A stretch of 64,000 nucleotides of DNA, from the NCBI RefSeq assembly GCF_027568575.1, contig NZ_JANUVP010000020.1, one strand, 5' to 3'. The notes below the pieces were generated by a model. It saw only the letters and a list, made by a program, of their open reading frames with translations, had not been told where the DNA came from and searched no databases. This document shows positions 26,785 through 35,907 of this stretch, in pieces. The stretch comes from Caldifermentibacillus hisashii. Its GTDB lineage: Bacteria; Bacillota; Bacilli; Bacillales; Caldibacillaceae. The number at the start of each line of letters is the position of its first letter. Within the stretch, counting starts at the first letter, position 1. Position numbers and translations under genes: made by a program.

Positions 26785-27007
26785 TCCTCCTTTTCATCTT
26801 TGATTTCCTTAAGCCACAGGAGGAAGATTTGTGCAGGATATATTGAAATTTTTCCAATTAATGGTCGCTGATTGTTTTTGTAAAAATGTGTGAGTAATCC
26901 TTTTTCTGTAACTAGCCCACTATCTTCTGTTACATCCTGTTAAAAAAGACGAGTTGACGGATAGACATTACTACCCACTTACTCGTCCAGAACTCCCTTC
27001 ATAAATA

Positions 27008-27448
27008 TCAATTCATCTCATCCTTTAATTCCAAAACCTCAGATTCCGTTAACTCTGTCATCTTAACGATAAAGTTAATATCTGCACCTTCCATTAACAT
27101 CTTTTTTGCAATTTCCCGTTTGCCTTCTTTTCTTCCTTTTTCTATGCCTTCTCTTATGCCTTCTTTTCTTCCTTTTTCTATGCCTTTTTTTATGCCCTCT
27201 TCTATGCCTTCCCCACGAATGGAATTTATATCCTTTAATGCTTTTTCACGGGCTTCCGCCAACATCCGGGCTTCCCTGTCCATACTTACTGTGCGCAACA
27301 TATCTACCGCATTTTCTATTATCGGGTCTTGATTTGCCATCTCTTCCCACCTCGCATCATCTTCATTTGTTAAAAAGCGTATCCATTTTGCCATTCGGTC
27401 ATTCGGATGAATCAGATTTTTCTTGTCTTGCCTGACAAACTTCGGCAT
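27008..27448 (-). pseudogene. Rpn/PD-(D/E)XK-family nuclease, 5'-truncated relic
   Basis: The 146 residues match the C-terminal half of Rpn/YhgA-like PD-(D/E)XK nuclease-family transposase proteins: a helical part (KWIRFLTNEDDARW), then repeated EGI-KKG/RKEG units, then the terminal part with AKKMLMEGADINFIVKMTELTESEV. The nuclease N-terminus (about 170 residues) is missing. In frame upstream, ERVKLRIIE still fits the family, but a stop codon follows at once. No SD supports the ATG. It is probably a broken remnant; a second, more complete member lies at 56995-58113. Confidence 0.8.
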
Positions 27449-27869
27449 TTCAATAATACGTAACTTAACTCGTTCCTTTCATTATTTATTATACAAAATT
27501 TTGGCTTCAATGAATATAGCTGAATTTTCGGTCACTTTGAAAAAAATTAGGATGCTTAGTACAGTAAAAAAACGATGAAGGAAGGAAAATCTTTGGGGAA
27601 TTTTATGTTTATCTTATTCGACAAAAAGACAAAAAATCCTTCAATTTTTTCAAAAAAACTATATAAAAATTTAAGGAAAAATCCCTACTTATAAATCGAT
27701 AAGTAGGGATTAAGCGTTTATCGCGTTTATAAAGACATGTTTGTATAAAATTGTTGCTTTTTGATTAAAAGTAGTCTTTATAAAAGGTGGATGGTTCGTT
27801 AACGGGCTTTTGTCTGCTTCCGGCCTTAAGAATGTAACCGTAGCAGCAAACGAAAACAACTTTTATAAA
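27449..27869. other. Intergenic region between Rpn relic and ytkL
   Basis: 421 bp of AT-rich DNA. Apart from the 13-bp inverted repeat at 27680-27711, no gene or motif is convincing. The missing N-terminal half of the Rpn-type gene is not recognisable here. Confidence 0.5.
27680..27711 (-). terminator. Inverted repeat/terminator downstream of ytkL
   Basis: AATCCCTACTTAT (27680-27692) and ATAAGTAGGGATT (27699-27711) are perfect 13-bp arms with a 6-nt loop; the minus strand continues TTTCCTTAAATTTTT. It is about 160 nt past the ytkL stop. Confidence 0.65.
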
Positions 27870-28550
27870 TTAAAGTTCAATTGTTTCTCCCGGTTGTAGC
27901 ACTTTTCCATTGCCGTCTTCAAGCAAATTAATAAATCGACCGGGATCTTGTTTTATCACCGGAAAGGTATTGTAATGAATCGGGACAACGGTTTTTGCAT
28001 GAAGCAATTTGGCTGCATAGGCCGCATCTTCCGGACCCATTGTAAAGTTATCTCCAATCGGTAAAAAGGCCAAATCGATCGGATGTCTTTCTCCAATTAA
28101 TTTCATATCGAAAAATAGAGATGTGTCCCCTGCATGATATATCGTTTTTCCTTCAATGGTTATAAGAAGACCGGCCGGCATACCTGTATAAATAATCGTT
28201 TGTTCCTCCGTTTCTACACCGGTACTATGGAAGGCTTGAGTAAATTTCACTTTTCCAAATTCAAATTCATAAGAACCTCCGATATTCATTCCATGGGTTT
28301 TTACACCTTGCCAGCTTAAATAATTTGCCAATTCTACCATTGCTATAACAAGAGCATCTTTCTTTTTTGCCAGTTGAACAGTGTCACCTACATGATCCCC
28401 GTGTCCATGGGTTAATAAAATAAAATCCGGACTTTCATTTTCAACTTTTAGATCCGTATTCCCATTTCCGGTGATGAAGGGATCGATAAGAATTTCCTTT
28501 CCATCTGTTACTATTTTTACAACTGAATGACCGTGATAGGATACTTTCAT
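27870..28550 (-). CDS. ytkL: Metal-dependent hydrolase YtkL (UPF0173)
   Basis: A 226-residue metallo-beta-lactamase-fold protein of the UPF0173 family. The metal motif HGHGDHVGD lies near residue 48, and further ligands are in FHSTG, HAGDTS and the C-terminal PIHYNTFP. The substrate is not known. The family is widespread in Bacillus, and YtkL sits in this region of the B. subtilis map. It is divergent from the peptidase gene at 28784, with 230 bp between them. Confidence 0.92.
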   Translation of the reverse strand: MKVSYHGHSVVKIVTDGKEILIDPFITGNGNTDLKVENESPDFILLTHGHGDHVGDTVQLAKKKDALVIAMVELANYLSWQGVKTHGMNIGGSYEFEFGKVKFTQAFHSTGVETEEQTIIYTGMPAGLLITIEGKTIYHAGDTSLFFDMKLIGERHPIDLAFLPIGDNFTMGPEDAAYAAKLLHAKTVVPIHYNTFPVIKQDPGRFINLLEDGNGKVLQPGETIEL

Positions 28551-28783
28551 TTATAAATACTCCTTTCCAATTATTGAGGGTTATTAAATTACTTCTATAT
28601 CAGACGGTTGAAATCCTGCTATTTTTCCTTATATTTACTTTTTACTGCATAAGTGCTAACTTAAACTTGTAGTGATTTTGCTAATGATACCAATACATAT
28701 TCAAATGATTCGGATAATAATAAAATGAACAAAATATTGGTAGTCACACAAACAATTTTTATTTTAATACGAGGTGAAAAGAA

Positions 28784-29881
28784 ATGAAAAAAAGAATTGA
28801 ACGATTTGCCAAGTGGCTCGAACAAGAAACGATCGATGCGGCCATTTTGACTTCCACGGAAAACGTCTTTTATTTTAGTGAATTTTATAGTGACCCTCAT
28901 GAACGTCTGTTAGCCATCGTCCTTTTCCCCCATGCTGAACCATTCCTTGTTTGTCCGCAAATGGAGGAAGAAACCGCAAAAGCAGCCGGTTTTGAACAAA
29001 TGATTATCGGTTACAAAGATACAGATGATCCTTGGGAAAAAGTTTTTGCTGAAATGAAGAAACGAGCTTCAGGTTCAGTTGCGAAGATTGCCATTGAAAA
29101 AAGCCATATGAATGTAGAAAGATATGAAATTTTACGAAAAGCTTTTCCATCTGTCCGGTTTATCCAAGCGGAAGAAAAGTTAAACGAGCTTCGAGCCGTT
29201 AAAGATCCGGGAGAACTTAAAAAATTGAGGAAAGCGTGTGAGCTTGCCGATTTCGCAATTGACGTCGGTGTACACGCAATTAAAGATGGTGCTAGTGAAT
29301 TAGCCATTGTAGCGGAGATCGAATATGAATTAAAGAAAAAAGGTGTCGAACAAATGTCTTTCGCAACCACCGTCCTTTCCGGTCCAAAAGCGGCCTCTCC
29401 GCACGGTAGTCCCGATTTGACAAAAGTACAAAAAGGGCAACTTGTTCTATTCGACCTTGGTGTCATTTATGAAGGTTATTGCTCAGATATTACTAGGACA
29501 GTCGCTTTTGGTGAGATTGATGATGAAGCGGTTCGCATATATGAAACGGTCCGAAAAGCACAGGAAGCAGCTGTTCTAGCCACAAAGCCGGGGATAACAT
29601 GTGGAAATCTTGACTTAACTGCTAGAAGAATTATTCAAGATGCCGGTTATGGTGAATACTTTACCCATCGTTTAGGGCACGGTCTCGGTATTAGCATCCA
29701 CGAATTTCCGTCAGTTACCGAAACAAATCCGCTTGTCCTTGCTGAAGGGATGGTTTTTACAATTGAACCCGGAATTTATATTCCAAATCGGGTTGGTGTT
29801 CGGATTGAAGATAGTATTGCCGTTACTGCAACAGGTGTGGAAGTCTTGACAAAATATCCGAAAGAGCTACAGTTCGTGTAA
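28784..29881 (+). CDS. Xaa-Pro dipeptidase/aminopeptidase P family (M24)
   Basis: A 365-residue creatinase-fold metallopeptidase that probably cleaves Xaa-Pro dipeptides, close to Bacillus YkvY/YpdF-like enzymes. The N-terminal creatinase domain spans about 1-130. The pita-bread domain carries the two-metal ligands: Asp in VLFDLGV, Asp in CSDITRT, His in THRLGHGLG, Glu in IEPGIYIP and Glu in VRIEDSI. The ATG follows GAGGTG at good spacing. It is transcribed singly, with a stem-loop (29907-29940) after it. Confidence 0.9.
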   Translation: MKKRIERFAKWLEQETIDAAILTSTENVFYFSEFYSDPHERLLAIVLFPHAEPFLVCPQMEEETAKAAGFEQMIIGYKDTDDPWEKVFAEMKKRASGSVAKIAIEKSHMNVERYEILRKAFPSVRFIQAEEKLNELRAVKDPGELKKLRKACELADFAIDVGVHAIKDGASELAIVAEIEYELKKKGVEQMSFATTVLSGPKAASPHGSPDLTKVQKGQLVLFDLGVIYEGYCSDITRTVAFGEIDDEAVRIYETVRKAQEAAVLATKPGITCGNLDLTARRIIQDAGYGEYFTHRLGHGLGISIHEFPSVTETNPLVLAEGMVFTIEPGIYIPNRVGVRIEDSIAVTATGVEVLTKYPKELQFV

Positions 29882-29906
29882 ACAGAGGCAAATAGAAATT
29901 TTTTAA

Positions 29907-29940
29907 AATGGAGAAGTGTAGGCTTCCCCATTTCTCTTTA
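29907..29940 (+). terminator. Terminator after the Xaa-Pro peptidase gene
   Basis: AATGGAGAAG and CTTCCCCATT form a 10-bp stem with one mismatch, followed by TCTCTTTATT, 26 nt after the stop. Confidence 0.55.
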
Positions 29941-30070
29941 TTGGCATATATTATCGTATATTACCTTATCCCAAAACCAAGGAATCGTTTTCTTTTTTCA
30001 TATAATTGTAAAATTTTTGCTTTCAAATTCTCTCATTAATAGTATAATAATAGGTAAAGGAGGGGGTTTT

Positions 30071-30514
30071 ATGTCAAATTATAAAAAAATTATTGTTGCG
30101 ATTGATGGTTCAAAAGAGGCAGAGTATGCGTTTAAAGAAGCGATAAAAATTGCCCAAAAAAACGATAGTACCTTGCTCCTCGTCCATGTCATCGATTTAC
30201 GCACCTTTGCTACAATTAATGCATACGATCAATCGATTGTAGAGCGAGCTGATTCATATGCGCAAGAATTATTGGAAACCTATAAAGAAGAGGCGATCAA
30301 TGCCGGAATTGAAAATGTTAGTATTATTATCGAATACGGTTCGCCTAAAGTAAAAATTTCTAAAGATATTGCGCAAAAATATGAAGCGGATTTAATTTTG
30401 TGTGGTGCGACAGGACTAAATGCAGTCGAACGTTTTCTAATCGGAAGCGTTTCTGAATATATCGTCCGTCATGCAAAATGTGATGTCCTCGTTGTGAGAA
30501 CAAATAAACAATAG
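30071..30514 (+). CDS. Universal stress protein (UspA family)
   Basis: A 147-residue single-domain UspA protein. The N-terminal KKIIVAIDGSKEAEYA and the C-terminal ATP-binding signature G-x2-G-x9-G-S (GATGLNAVERFLIGSVSE) suggest an ATP-binding form. The start is ATG 30071, 7 nt after GGAGG; upstream in-frame codons precede that SD. No partner gene is adjacent. The role (stress survival) is inferred only from the family. Confidence 0.93.
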   Translation: MSNYKKIIVAIDGSKEAEYAFKEAIKIAQKNDSTLLLVHVIDLRTFATINAYDQSIVERADSYAQELLETYKEEAINAGIENVSIIIEYGSPKVKISKDIAQKYEADLILCGATGLNAVERFLIGSVSEYIVRHAKCDVLVVRTNKQ

Positions 30515-30895
30515 TTAAAGATCGAATAGCCGCTTAAAAAGATTTTATTATATTAAGGGTTTCCAAATTTAAAGATTGGAAAGCTATTAAGCAAATGGAA
30601 CTTATTATTGGCTGAAAAACATTCGTTTTTTTTCGATTTATGCGTCTTGTCCATTTATAGGCTGAAAAAAATACAAGCAAAAAGGGTTCTGACCAACTGT
30701 TTGGGTAAGTGGTCGGAACCCTTTAATGATCTGATTTCCCGAGATTTCCGAAACCATCCAATATCTAGTAGTTCAGATTGGTCAAAATCTATCTGGTAAC
30801 ACTCAAAAAGGGTTTATGAAAAATATTTCACTGGATAAGGTCTTGGCTAATCCGATACAACTTAATGAAAGATTTCGAAAAAAATAATTGGTTTG
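30515..30895. other. Intergenic region usp / EcsC-family gene
   Basis: 381 bp between two convergent genes. It holds the terminator-like inverted repeat at 30681-30724. The rest is AT-rich and no gene or further motif is convincing. Confidence 0.5.
30674..30724 (-). terminator. Long stem terminator (convergent genes)
   Basis: AAAGGGTTC-T-GACCA (30681-30695) pairs with TGGTC-G-GAACCCTTT (30710-30724), 14 bp with one mismatch; the minus strand continues TTTGCTTG. It would end transcription from the EcsC-family gene about 170 nt past its stop. Confidence 0.6.
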
Positions 30896-31735
30896 TTAAT
30901 AATTATTTAGTTTCTCTTGCAATAATCGATATTGATAAAACCTTTTTGCAAATGACACCACTTTTTTTGTAATCGCATAGTTGATACCGGCACTGAATAC
31001 AATACTGAACAGCGAATTACTCGTTTCTTTCTTTTTATTAAAAAGGTAGATAAACCATCCCTTCAATATTTGCGACAATGGTCGTGTCAGCCAGGAAGCG
31101 TCTGTAATTTTTTCATTACCTTCATATAAAAACGGAATACTTACATTAGTCACCTCTTCCATTAATTCCTGCCAGAACATTTTTTGAAACCTCTTTGGTA
31201 ATGTTGCACAATAAAAAACTTTTAAAGCAATCATCATTTCAAACGGATATCTCATATCGTAACCATAAGTCGAGCCAATTAACTGTACGGCACGTAAATT
31301 AATGGTTAACATTAACGGCAAGTCTGCCCCTAATAATAAGGTATGGCCGGATCCGGACATCCCTCCTTGAAAAAGAGAAAGCAGTTGATGATTGGAAATT
31401 TGTTGATTGGCAAAATGATTCAACTGTTCAAATGGTAATATTTTTAAATCGGCGACGGTTTGAATTTGATTGTTATGTATTTGGGCTTGTGTCAATATAA
31501 GTTCTATTTTTTCATTTACATTTTGCGACTGTTGGATCGCATTTTGCACATAAAACAACCATTGATCTAAATTATTGAAAAATCTTTCTCGGAGCTCATC
31601 AGGTATCAATTCTATCGACTCTTCCAACCAATAATCATACATCCGCTCAAAATCATTGGTTTCTTCCACAAAAAACGTTTCTTCCCAATTCTGCAATTCA
31701 CGATACAATTTCAACTCATAATCAGATAACCCCAT
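30896..31735 (-). CDS. EcsC family protein
   Basis: A 279-residue protein of the EcsC family. The family core GGMSGSGHTLLLGADLPLMLTINLRAVQLIGSTYGYD is visible in the middle (about 125-165), and a hydrophobic segment lies near 235-250. EcsC is encoded with the EcsAB ABC transporter in B. subtilis, but paralogues like this one occur alone and have no known function. The ATG follows GGAGGTG at 9 nt. No ABC transporter is adjacent. Confidence 0.85.
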   Translation of the reverse strand: MGLSDYELKLYRELQNWEETFFVEETNDFERMYDYWLEESIELIPDELRERFFNNLDQWLFYVQNAIQQSQNVNEKIELILTQAQIHNNQIQTVADLKILPFEQLNHFANQQISNHQLLSLFQGGMSGSGHTLLLGADLPLMLTINLRAVQLIGSTYGYDMRYPFEMMIALKVFYCATLPKRFQKMFWQELMEEVTNVSIPFLYEGNEKITDASWLTRPLSQILKGWFIYLFNKKKETSNSLFSIVFSAGINYAITKKVVSFAKRFYQYRLLQEKLNNY

Positions 31736-31792
31736 GCGATTGCCACCTCCAAATGAAAGGTTTTTGCCTATTATATCATAAGCCCAATGGCA

Positions 31793-31822
31793 AGAAAAAG
31801 GCTATCCTGATGGATAACCGAT
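31793..31822 (-). terminator. Terminator after the PTS/GH4 operon
   Basis: GGCTATCC (31800-31807) and GGATAACC (31812-31819) form an 8-bp stem with a 4-nt loop; the minus strand continues TTTTTCTTG. It lies 95 nt after the GH4 stop. Confidence 0.7.
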
Positions 31823-31913
31823 AAATTTTTTAGATATAATGATTAACATCCCGAAAGGCTATTCAATTCCAATATTTTGTGTCATACCAAATCTGGTTTA
31901 ATATATTTTTGTG

Positions 31914-33245
31914 CTATTTCGTAATAAAATTCCCAAAGAACTGCGGCAAATACTTTTTATGAGCTTCCAACATCTCATCCACAATTTGTTTTGCTAACGT
32001 GTCTGATGCAACGAGTGGGTTAATCGTTAAAGCTAATACTGCTAAATTCCGGTCACCGGTGACAGCTGCTTCTACTGCTACTCGTTCAAAGGATTTTATT
32101 TGTTGAACAAGTCCCCGAACAGGAACAGGCAAGTCTCCTACAGCAATCGGTTTCGGTCCGTCTTTGGTAATAACACAACTGATTTCAACCGCTGATTCAT
32201 CCGGTATACCGGCAATGGCCCCGTTGTTTCTTGTATTCACAGGCTGAATATCTCTTTTATCATTGTAGATACTGGAGATTAAGCGTACGGCCGCATCGGA
32301 ATAATAGGCACCACCCCGCTTTTCCAATTGCGGTGGTTTGATATCTAAATTCGGGTCTTTATATAACTCAAATAATTCCTTCTCAAGTTTTTGGACAACT
32401 TCTGCACGTGTCCCTTCCGCCTCTGCCTCTTGTTTCACCTTCTCAAACATTTCCCTTGATTTATAATAATAGTTATGGTAAGGACAAGGAATCACATTGA
32501 TCGCCTTTAAAAATTCCGGTTCCCAGCCAAAACCGTGGATATTTTTAACAAAGCTGTTCTCATCAAGCGCTGTAACCATTTTAATCACTTGATCTTTCAC
32601 ACTCACCCCGTCTAAATAAACATCCAAGCCATAGACCATATGGTTCAGTCCGGCAAAGTCGATTCTGATTCGAGAATGATCGACTTCCAATAATTCGGCA
32701 ACGGCCATTTCCATACCAATCGGTACATTACATAATCCGACAACCTTATCAATATTGGCATATCTTAGTACAGCTTCGGTGACCATTCCGGCCGGATTTG
32801 TAAAATTAATCAGCCAAGCATCCGGACAAAGTTCCTCCATATCTTTACAAATATCCAAAATAACCGGGATTGTCCGTAAACCTTTAAACAATCCACCGGG
32901 TCCATTTGTCTCTTGTCCTAACACACCGTATTTTAGCGGTATTCGTTCATCTTTAGCCCGAGCATCCAACAACCCGACACGAAATTGCGTTGTTACAAAA
33001 TCTGCATCTTTTAATGCCGCTGCCCGATCCAGTGTCAAATGAATATCGATGGGCAATCCGACTTTCGCAATCATCCGTTTGGCCAGATTACTAACAATAT
33101 TTAATTTTTCCTGTCCTTCTTCAATATCGACCAGCCAAATTTCGGAAACAGGTAATTCATCATAACGTTTAATGAACCCCTCGATTAATTCAGGTGTATA
33201 ACTGGAGCCGCCGCCAATTGTTGCAATTTTAAGACCCTTATTCAA
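31914..33245 (-). CDS. celF: 6-phospho-beta-glucosidase (GH4, LicH/CelF type)
   Basis: A 443-residue family GH4 glycosidase, which cleaves phosphorylated disaccharides by an NAD/Mn-dependent redox mechanism. The Rossmann motif is GGGSSYTPEL near residue 12, NFTNPAG and CNVP (metal-binding Cys) lie in the centre, and GLNH holds a metal/catalytic His. These fit 6-phospho-beta-glucosidase rather than alpha-glucosidase; the exact sugar is inferred. The start is a TTG at 33245 after GAGGAGAGG. It is the last gene of the PTS locus, downstream of EIIA and EIIB. Confidence 0.9.
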   Translation of the reverse strand: MNKGLKIATIGGGSSYTPELIEGFIKRYDELPVSEIWLVDIEEGQEKLNIVSNLAKRMIAKVGLPIDIHLTLDRAAALKDADFVTTQFRVGLLDARAKDERIPLKYGVLGQETNGPGGLFKGLRTIPVILDICKDMEELCPDAWLINFTNPAGMVTEAVLRYANIDKVVGLCNVPIGMEMAVAELLEVDHSRIRIDFAGLNHMVYGLDVYLDGVSVKDQVIKMVTALDENSFVKNIHGFGWEPEFLKAINVIPCPYHNYYYKSREMFEKVKQEAEAEGTRAEVVQKLEKELFELYKDPNLDIKPPQLEKRGGAYYSDAAVRLISSIYNDKRDIQPVNTRNNGAIAGIPDESAVEISCVITKDGPKPIAVGDLPVPVRGLVQQIKSFERVAVEAAVTGDRNLAVLALTINPLVASDTLAKQIVDEMLEAHKKYLPQFFGNFITK

Positions 33246-33275
33246 AATAACCTCTCCTCATATAACATGATCATT

Positions 33276-33361
33276 GCAAAGGGCTGTCCAAAAAGAACTA
33301 TTTTTCTTTTCAGTACATTCGTGATTTTCTGTTGTTCTGATGTTCTTTTGGGCTAACCCTA
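33276..33361. repeat. Short inverted-repeat element inside the PTS locus
   Basis: The 86 bp between the EIIA and GH4 genes start with AAAGGGCTGTCCAAAAAG and end with CTTTTGGGCTAACCCT, imperfect terminal inverted repeats around an AT-rich centre. The terminus AGGGCTGTCC is shared with the element at 2442-2519. It may be a MITE or a weak attenuating hairpin between operon genes. Confidence 0.4.
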
Positions 33362-33383
33362 GAGTTGTTGACTCTTGAATATA

Positions 33384-33701
33384 CTATTTCCCAAATCTTT
33401 TGTACATCTCAATCATTTCCTTAACTAATAAGGTGATGGTTTCTGTACTCATTAATTGGTCTTCCGCATGCATAAATAGTAAAGAGAATTCGACCTTATC
33501 TCCGGCTGCTTCTTTTTGGATTAATGAAGCATGAACTTTATGACCTTCTACAAAGTACGTATTTGCCTCCTTCAATTTTGCTTCCGCTAAAGCAAAATCA
33601 CCTTCTTTAGCTGCGAATAGCGCTTCCATTGCCAGACTTCTCGCCGTACCTGTATTACTAATCATTTGAAACCCAATCATTTCCAAACTTTCTTCACTCA
33701 A
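33384..33701 (-). CDS. PTS lactose/cellobiose-type EIIA
   Basis: A 105-residue all-helical EIIA of the lactose/chitobiose family. The phosphoacceptor is H78 (in FMHAEDQLM). It passes phosphate from HPr to the EIIB at 33862. The start is probably the TTG at 33701 after AAGGAG, with wide spacing; an ATG 8 codons in is the alternative. Its place between EIIB and GH4 matches lic/cel operons. Confidence 0.92.
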   Translation of the reverse strand: MSEESLEMIGFQMISNTGTARSLAMEALFAAKEGDFALAEAKLKEANTYFVEGHKVHASLIQKEAAGDKVEFSLLFMHAEDQLMSTETITLLVKEMIEMYKRFGK

Positions 33702-33861
33702 ATTTTTTCGCCACTCCTTTAATTTAATATCGTTTGATCACCTATAGCAAAATTCATTAATGGCCTGACACCAAATAAACCACTTTGATGTATATGATCA
33801 TGACCCCTTTTATTTTTAAAGCGAATACATGCCTAAGATCCTTAAAAATTTTTCTGTATGA

Positions 33862-34179
33862 TTATTTTTTATCAATTAACTTAAGTGCTTCTTCTAACAC
33901 TTTTTCCCCGTTCATCATTCCGTAATGCTGCATGTTAATTGATTCAACCGGAATATTTTTTCCTTGTAGTTTCTTTTCAAATTGAGCCTTCATAAACCGA
34001 ACTTGTGGTCCAAGTAATAAGACATCAATATTCTTCTTTTCTAAAGTGCTATCGACTTCGGATGCGGATATAGCAAAAATATCAGCTTCGATATTTTTTG
34101 CCTCTGCTGCTTTTTGCATTTTTGTGACTAACAAACTCGTACTCATTCCTGCTGAACAAACTAACATAATTGTTTTCAT
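33862..34179 (-). CDS. PTS lactose/cellobiose-type EIIB
   Basis: A 105-residue EIIB with the phospho-cysteine C8 in the VCSAGMSTSLLV loop. It receives phosphate from EIIA and gives it to the sugar bound by EIIC. AGGAGG lies before the ATG. A good -10 (TATAAT) with a cre-like site just upstream (34222-34243) suggests that EIIB-EIIA-GH4 can be transcribed separately from the EIIC half. Confidence 0.94.
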   Translation of the reverse strand: MKTIMLVCSAGMSTSLLVTKMQKAAEAKNIEADIFAISASEVDSTLEKKNIDVLLLGPQVRFMKAQFEKKLQGKNIPVESINMQHYGMMNGEKVLEEALKLIDKK

Positions 34180-34221
34180 ATCAATTTCCTCCTTGATAGA
34201 TATTTATTTTCCTTCTTCATC

Positions 34222-34243
34222 ATTATACTACGAAAACGCTTGA
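34222..34243 (-). promoter_or_regulatory. Candidate -10 and cre site ahead of EIIB
   Basis: TATAAT (plus-strand 34222-34227) is preceded on the minus strand by TCAAGCGTTTTCG (34231-34243), a cre-like sequence for CcpA with the central CG and 10 of 14 consensus positions. No good -35 is visible at 17 nt. A cre here would give glucose repression. Confidence 0.4.
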
Positions 34244-34280
34244 TTTTTTTGACAGTGAAAAAGAAAGACTTCAAACCCAG

Positions 34281-35372
34281 TTAAACCCGAAACGACAATT
34301 GAAAGGTTGACCAAGGCTTCAGGTAATCTAATAAAAAGATAGCGTCTTCCTCAAGATGCCCAACAACATTTCGGTTTCCTTCATTTTCCATTTCCTTTAA
34401 TGCAATCTGAGCCTCTCCTTTATATTGACCAAAATGATCGTTACAAATGAGGATATCCCCTTTTTTAATGGGTTCCGTGTGATAGGGCGGAATACTCTCC
34501 TGTTTATACTTAATACGTGTCGAGGTAGAACGAATCATATATTCCGAGCGATCCCCTCTATAAAGATGAACTTCATCAAAAATTATTTTCTTTTCTACTT
34601 CTGAAATACCTTCAGATAATTTTATTTCAAAACAAGGATGCTGGTTTAAATAAGCTTCTGACATTGCCTTTAATTCATTTTCCGTTGCATAAGCATTTCC
34701 AATAATTAAATCATCAATGGTTTCCATCAACCGATAATGAGTAACTTGAGTTTGAATAGGCAATTGACGGTGTTGTTCTAATGTACATAAACCAACTTGT
34801 ACCGGCCACGGACCGAATTCACCCTGTTGTGAGGTAACAAAAGCAGCAGTATGGATATTGTATTTATTAAAAAGGGCTGTCGTTTCTTCAAAGTGTGACT
34901 GTGAAATACCTGAATACCGTTGCGGATAAAAGTTATGTGAAGCGTATAAATTCTCTTTTTTCGGATGGTAACTTAAAATATTTTCAATGTATTTCGTACC
35001 GCTGCTCATGTTCACTTCGATTTTCAGATCATAAGGATTCTTAGTCATTTGCGCTTCTTCCAAACCTGTAAAACCAAGATCCAAGCGAATCCCATAAGCT
35101 CCTATCTGTTTAAAAAAACCGAGGTTATCATAACTAATATTCAGTTGTTTAAATAATCCGGGGTTAATATCTAAAATGGTTTCCATTCCTATCGAATTAC
35201 CATACTCAATGATCTTTTTGAATTTATTAATTACCTCTTCTGCATCCCCTTCAATTTCCAATAAGCTTGTAAAAATTCTCTTGAATCCATATTTTCTGGC
35301 CAGATCAAGATATTCCTTGTCATGTTCAAAAGTACTTTTTGCAGGGTAAATTGATATACCAATATTTCCCAT
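34281..35372 (-). CDS. MupG-like TIM-barrel protein (DUF871)
   Basis: A 363-residue DUF871 protein: a TIM-barrel (about 1-230, starting MGNIGISIYPAKSTFEHDKEY) and a C-terminal cyclophilin-like domain. The founding member with known function, S. aureus MupG, is a 6-phospho-N-acetylmuramidase that splits MurNAc-6P-GlcNAc after PTS uptake. Members in cellobiose-type PTS operons, like this one, may act on other phospho-disaccharides. AGGAGG precedes the ATG. The pairing with a GH4 enzyme in one locus gives two possible phospho-glycosidases. Confidence 0.85.
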   Translation of the reverse strand: MGNIGISIYPAKSTFEHDKEYLDLARKYGFKRIFTSLLEIEGDAEEVINKFKKIIEYGNSIGMETILDINPGLFKQLNISYDNLGFFKQIGAYGIRLDLGFTGLEEAQMTKNPYDLKIEVNMSSGTKYIENILSYHPKKENLYASHNFYPQRYSGISQSHFEETTALFNKYNIHTAAFVTSQQGEFGPWPVQVGLCTLEQHRQLPIQTQVTHYRLMETIDDLIIGNAYATENELKAMSEAYLNQHPCFEIKLSEGISEVEKKIIFDEVHLYRGDRSEYMIRSTSTRIKYKQESIPPYHTEPIKKGDILICNDHFGQYKGEAQIALKEMENEGNRNVVGHLEEDAIFLLDYLKPWSTFQLSFRV

Positions 35373-35464
35373 TTTTATCCTCCTATTAAATTCGTTGCTT
35401 TTAAATTAATCGGGATTAACATCTATAAAAGCTCCATTGAACTTTATTTCTTTAAACATTTTTT

Positions 35465-35902
35465 TCACTCCCTTCCACCGACTTCCTTTCCATAACTAGC
35501 TTCTATTTGGTTCAACATCTCATGAAACCTTCTTTTTTTCAACCGGGACCAAACCATCCCGACAAAGGCATCATTGAGTTTTTGAAGATAGCCGTAAGAG
35601 TCCATTTTTTCACTATAGGACAATTCGCAAGTTTCTTCAGTCAATGCCCGAAGCTGATAAGATACAACAAAATCATTTTTATCGGTGGTTGTTCGATACT
35701 GATAGGACTTATTTTTAATGGCTTCTTCAATCTGGATTGTCGCTTTATTATTTTTTGCAAACGTCTTATTATATTTGAACCCGGTCAGTTGATTTTCTGT
35801 CAACTCTTTCCCGGTATGGGAATGAATATCTGTCAAAACAGATTTAATGATCGTTTCATAAAGGAATTCAACCGGAACATTCATTTTCCTTACTATTTCC
35901 AT
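35465..35902 (-). CDS. DUF3284 domain protein
   Basis: A 145-residue soluble protein of the DUF3284 family, which has no known function but is usually encoded in cellobiose/beta-glucoside PTS operons, as here. It has an alternating strand pattern (QIEEAIKNKSYQYRTTTDKNDFVVSYQL) and a helical C-terminus; a START-like fold is possible but unproven. AGGTGAG precedes the ATG. It sits 5 nt downstream of the 61-residue membrane protein gene. Confidence 0.85.
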   Translation of the reverse strand: MEIVRKMNVPVEFLYETIIKSVLTDIHSHTGKELTENQLTGFKYNKTFAKNNKATIQIEEAIKNKSYQYRTTTDKNDFVVSYQLRALTEETCELSYSEKMDSYGYLQKLNDAFVGMVWSRLKKRRFHEMLNQIEASYGKEVGGRE

Positions 35903-35907
35903 TTAAC

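Noticed and set aside
26633..26857. 74-codon frame on the minus strand
   Set aside because: It is produced by reading through hairpin element copy B; the flanking sequence rather than the protein is conserved.
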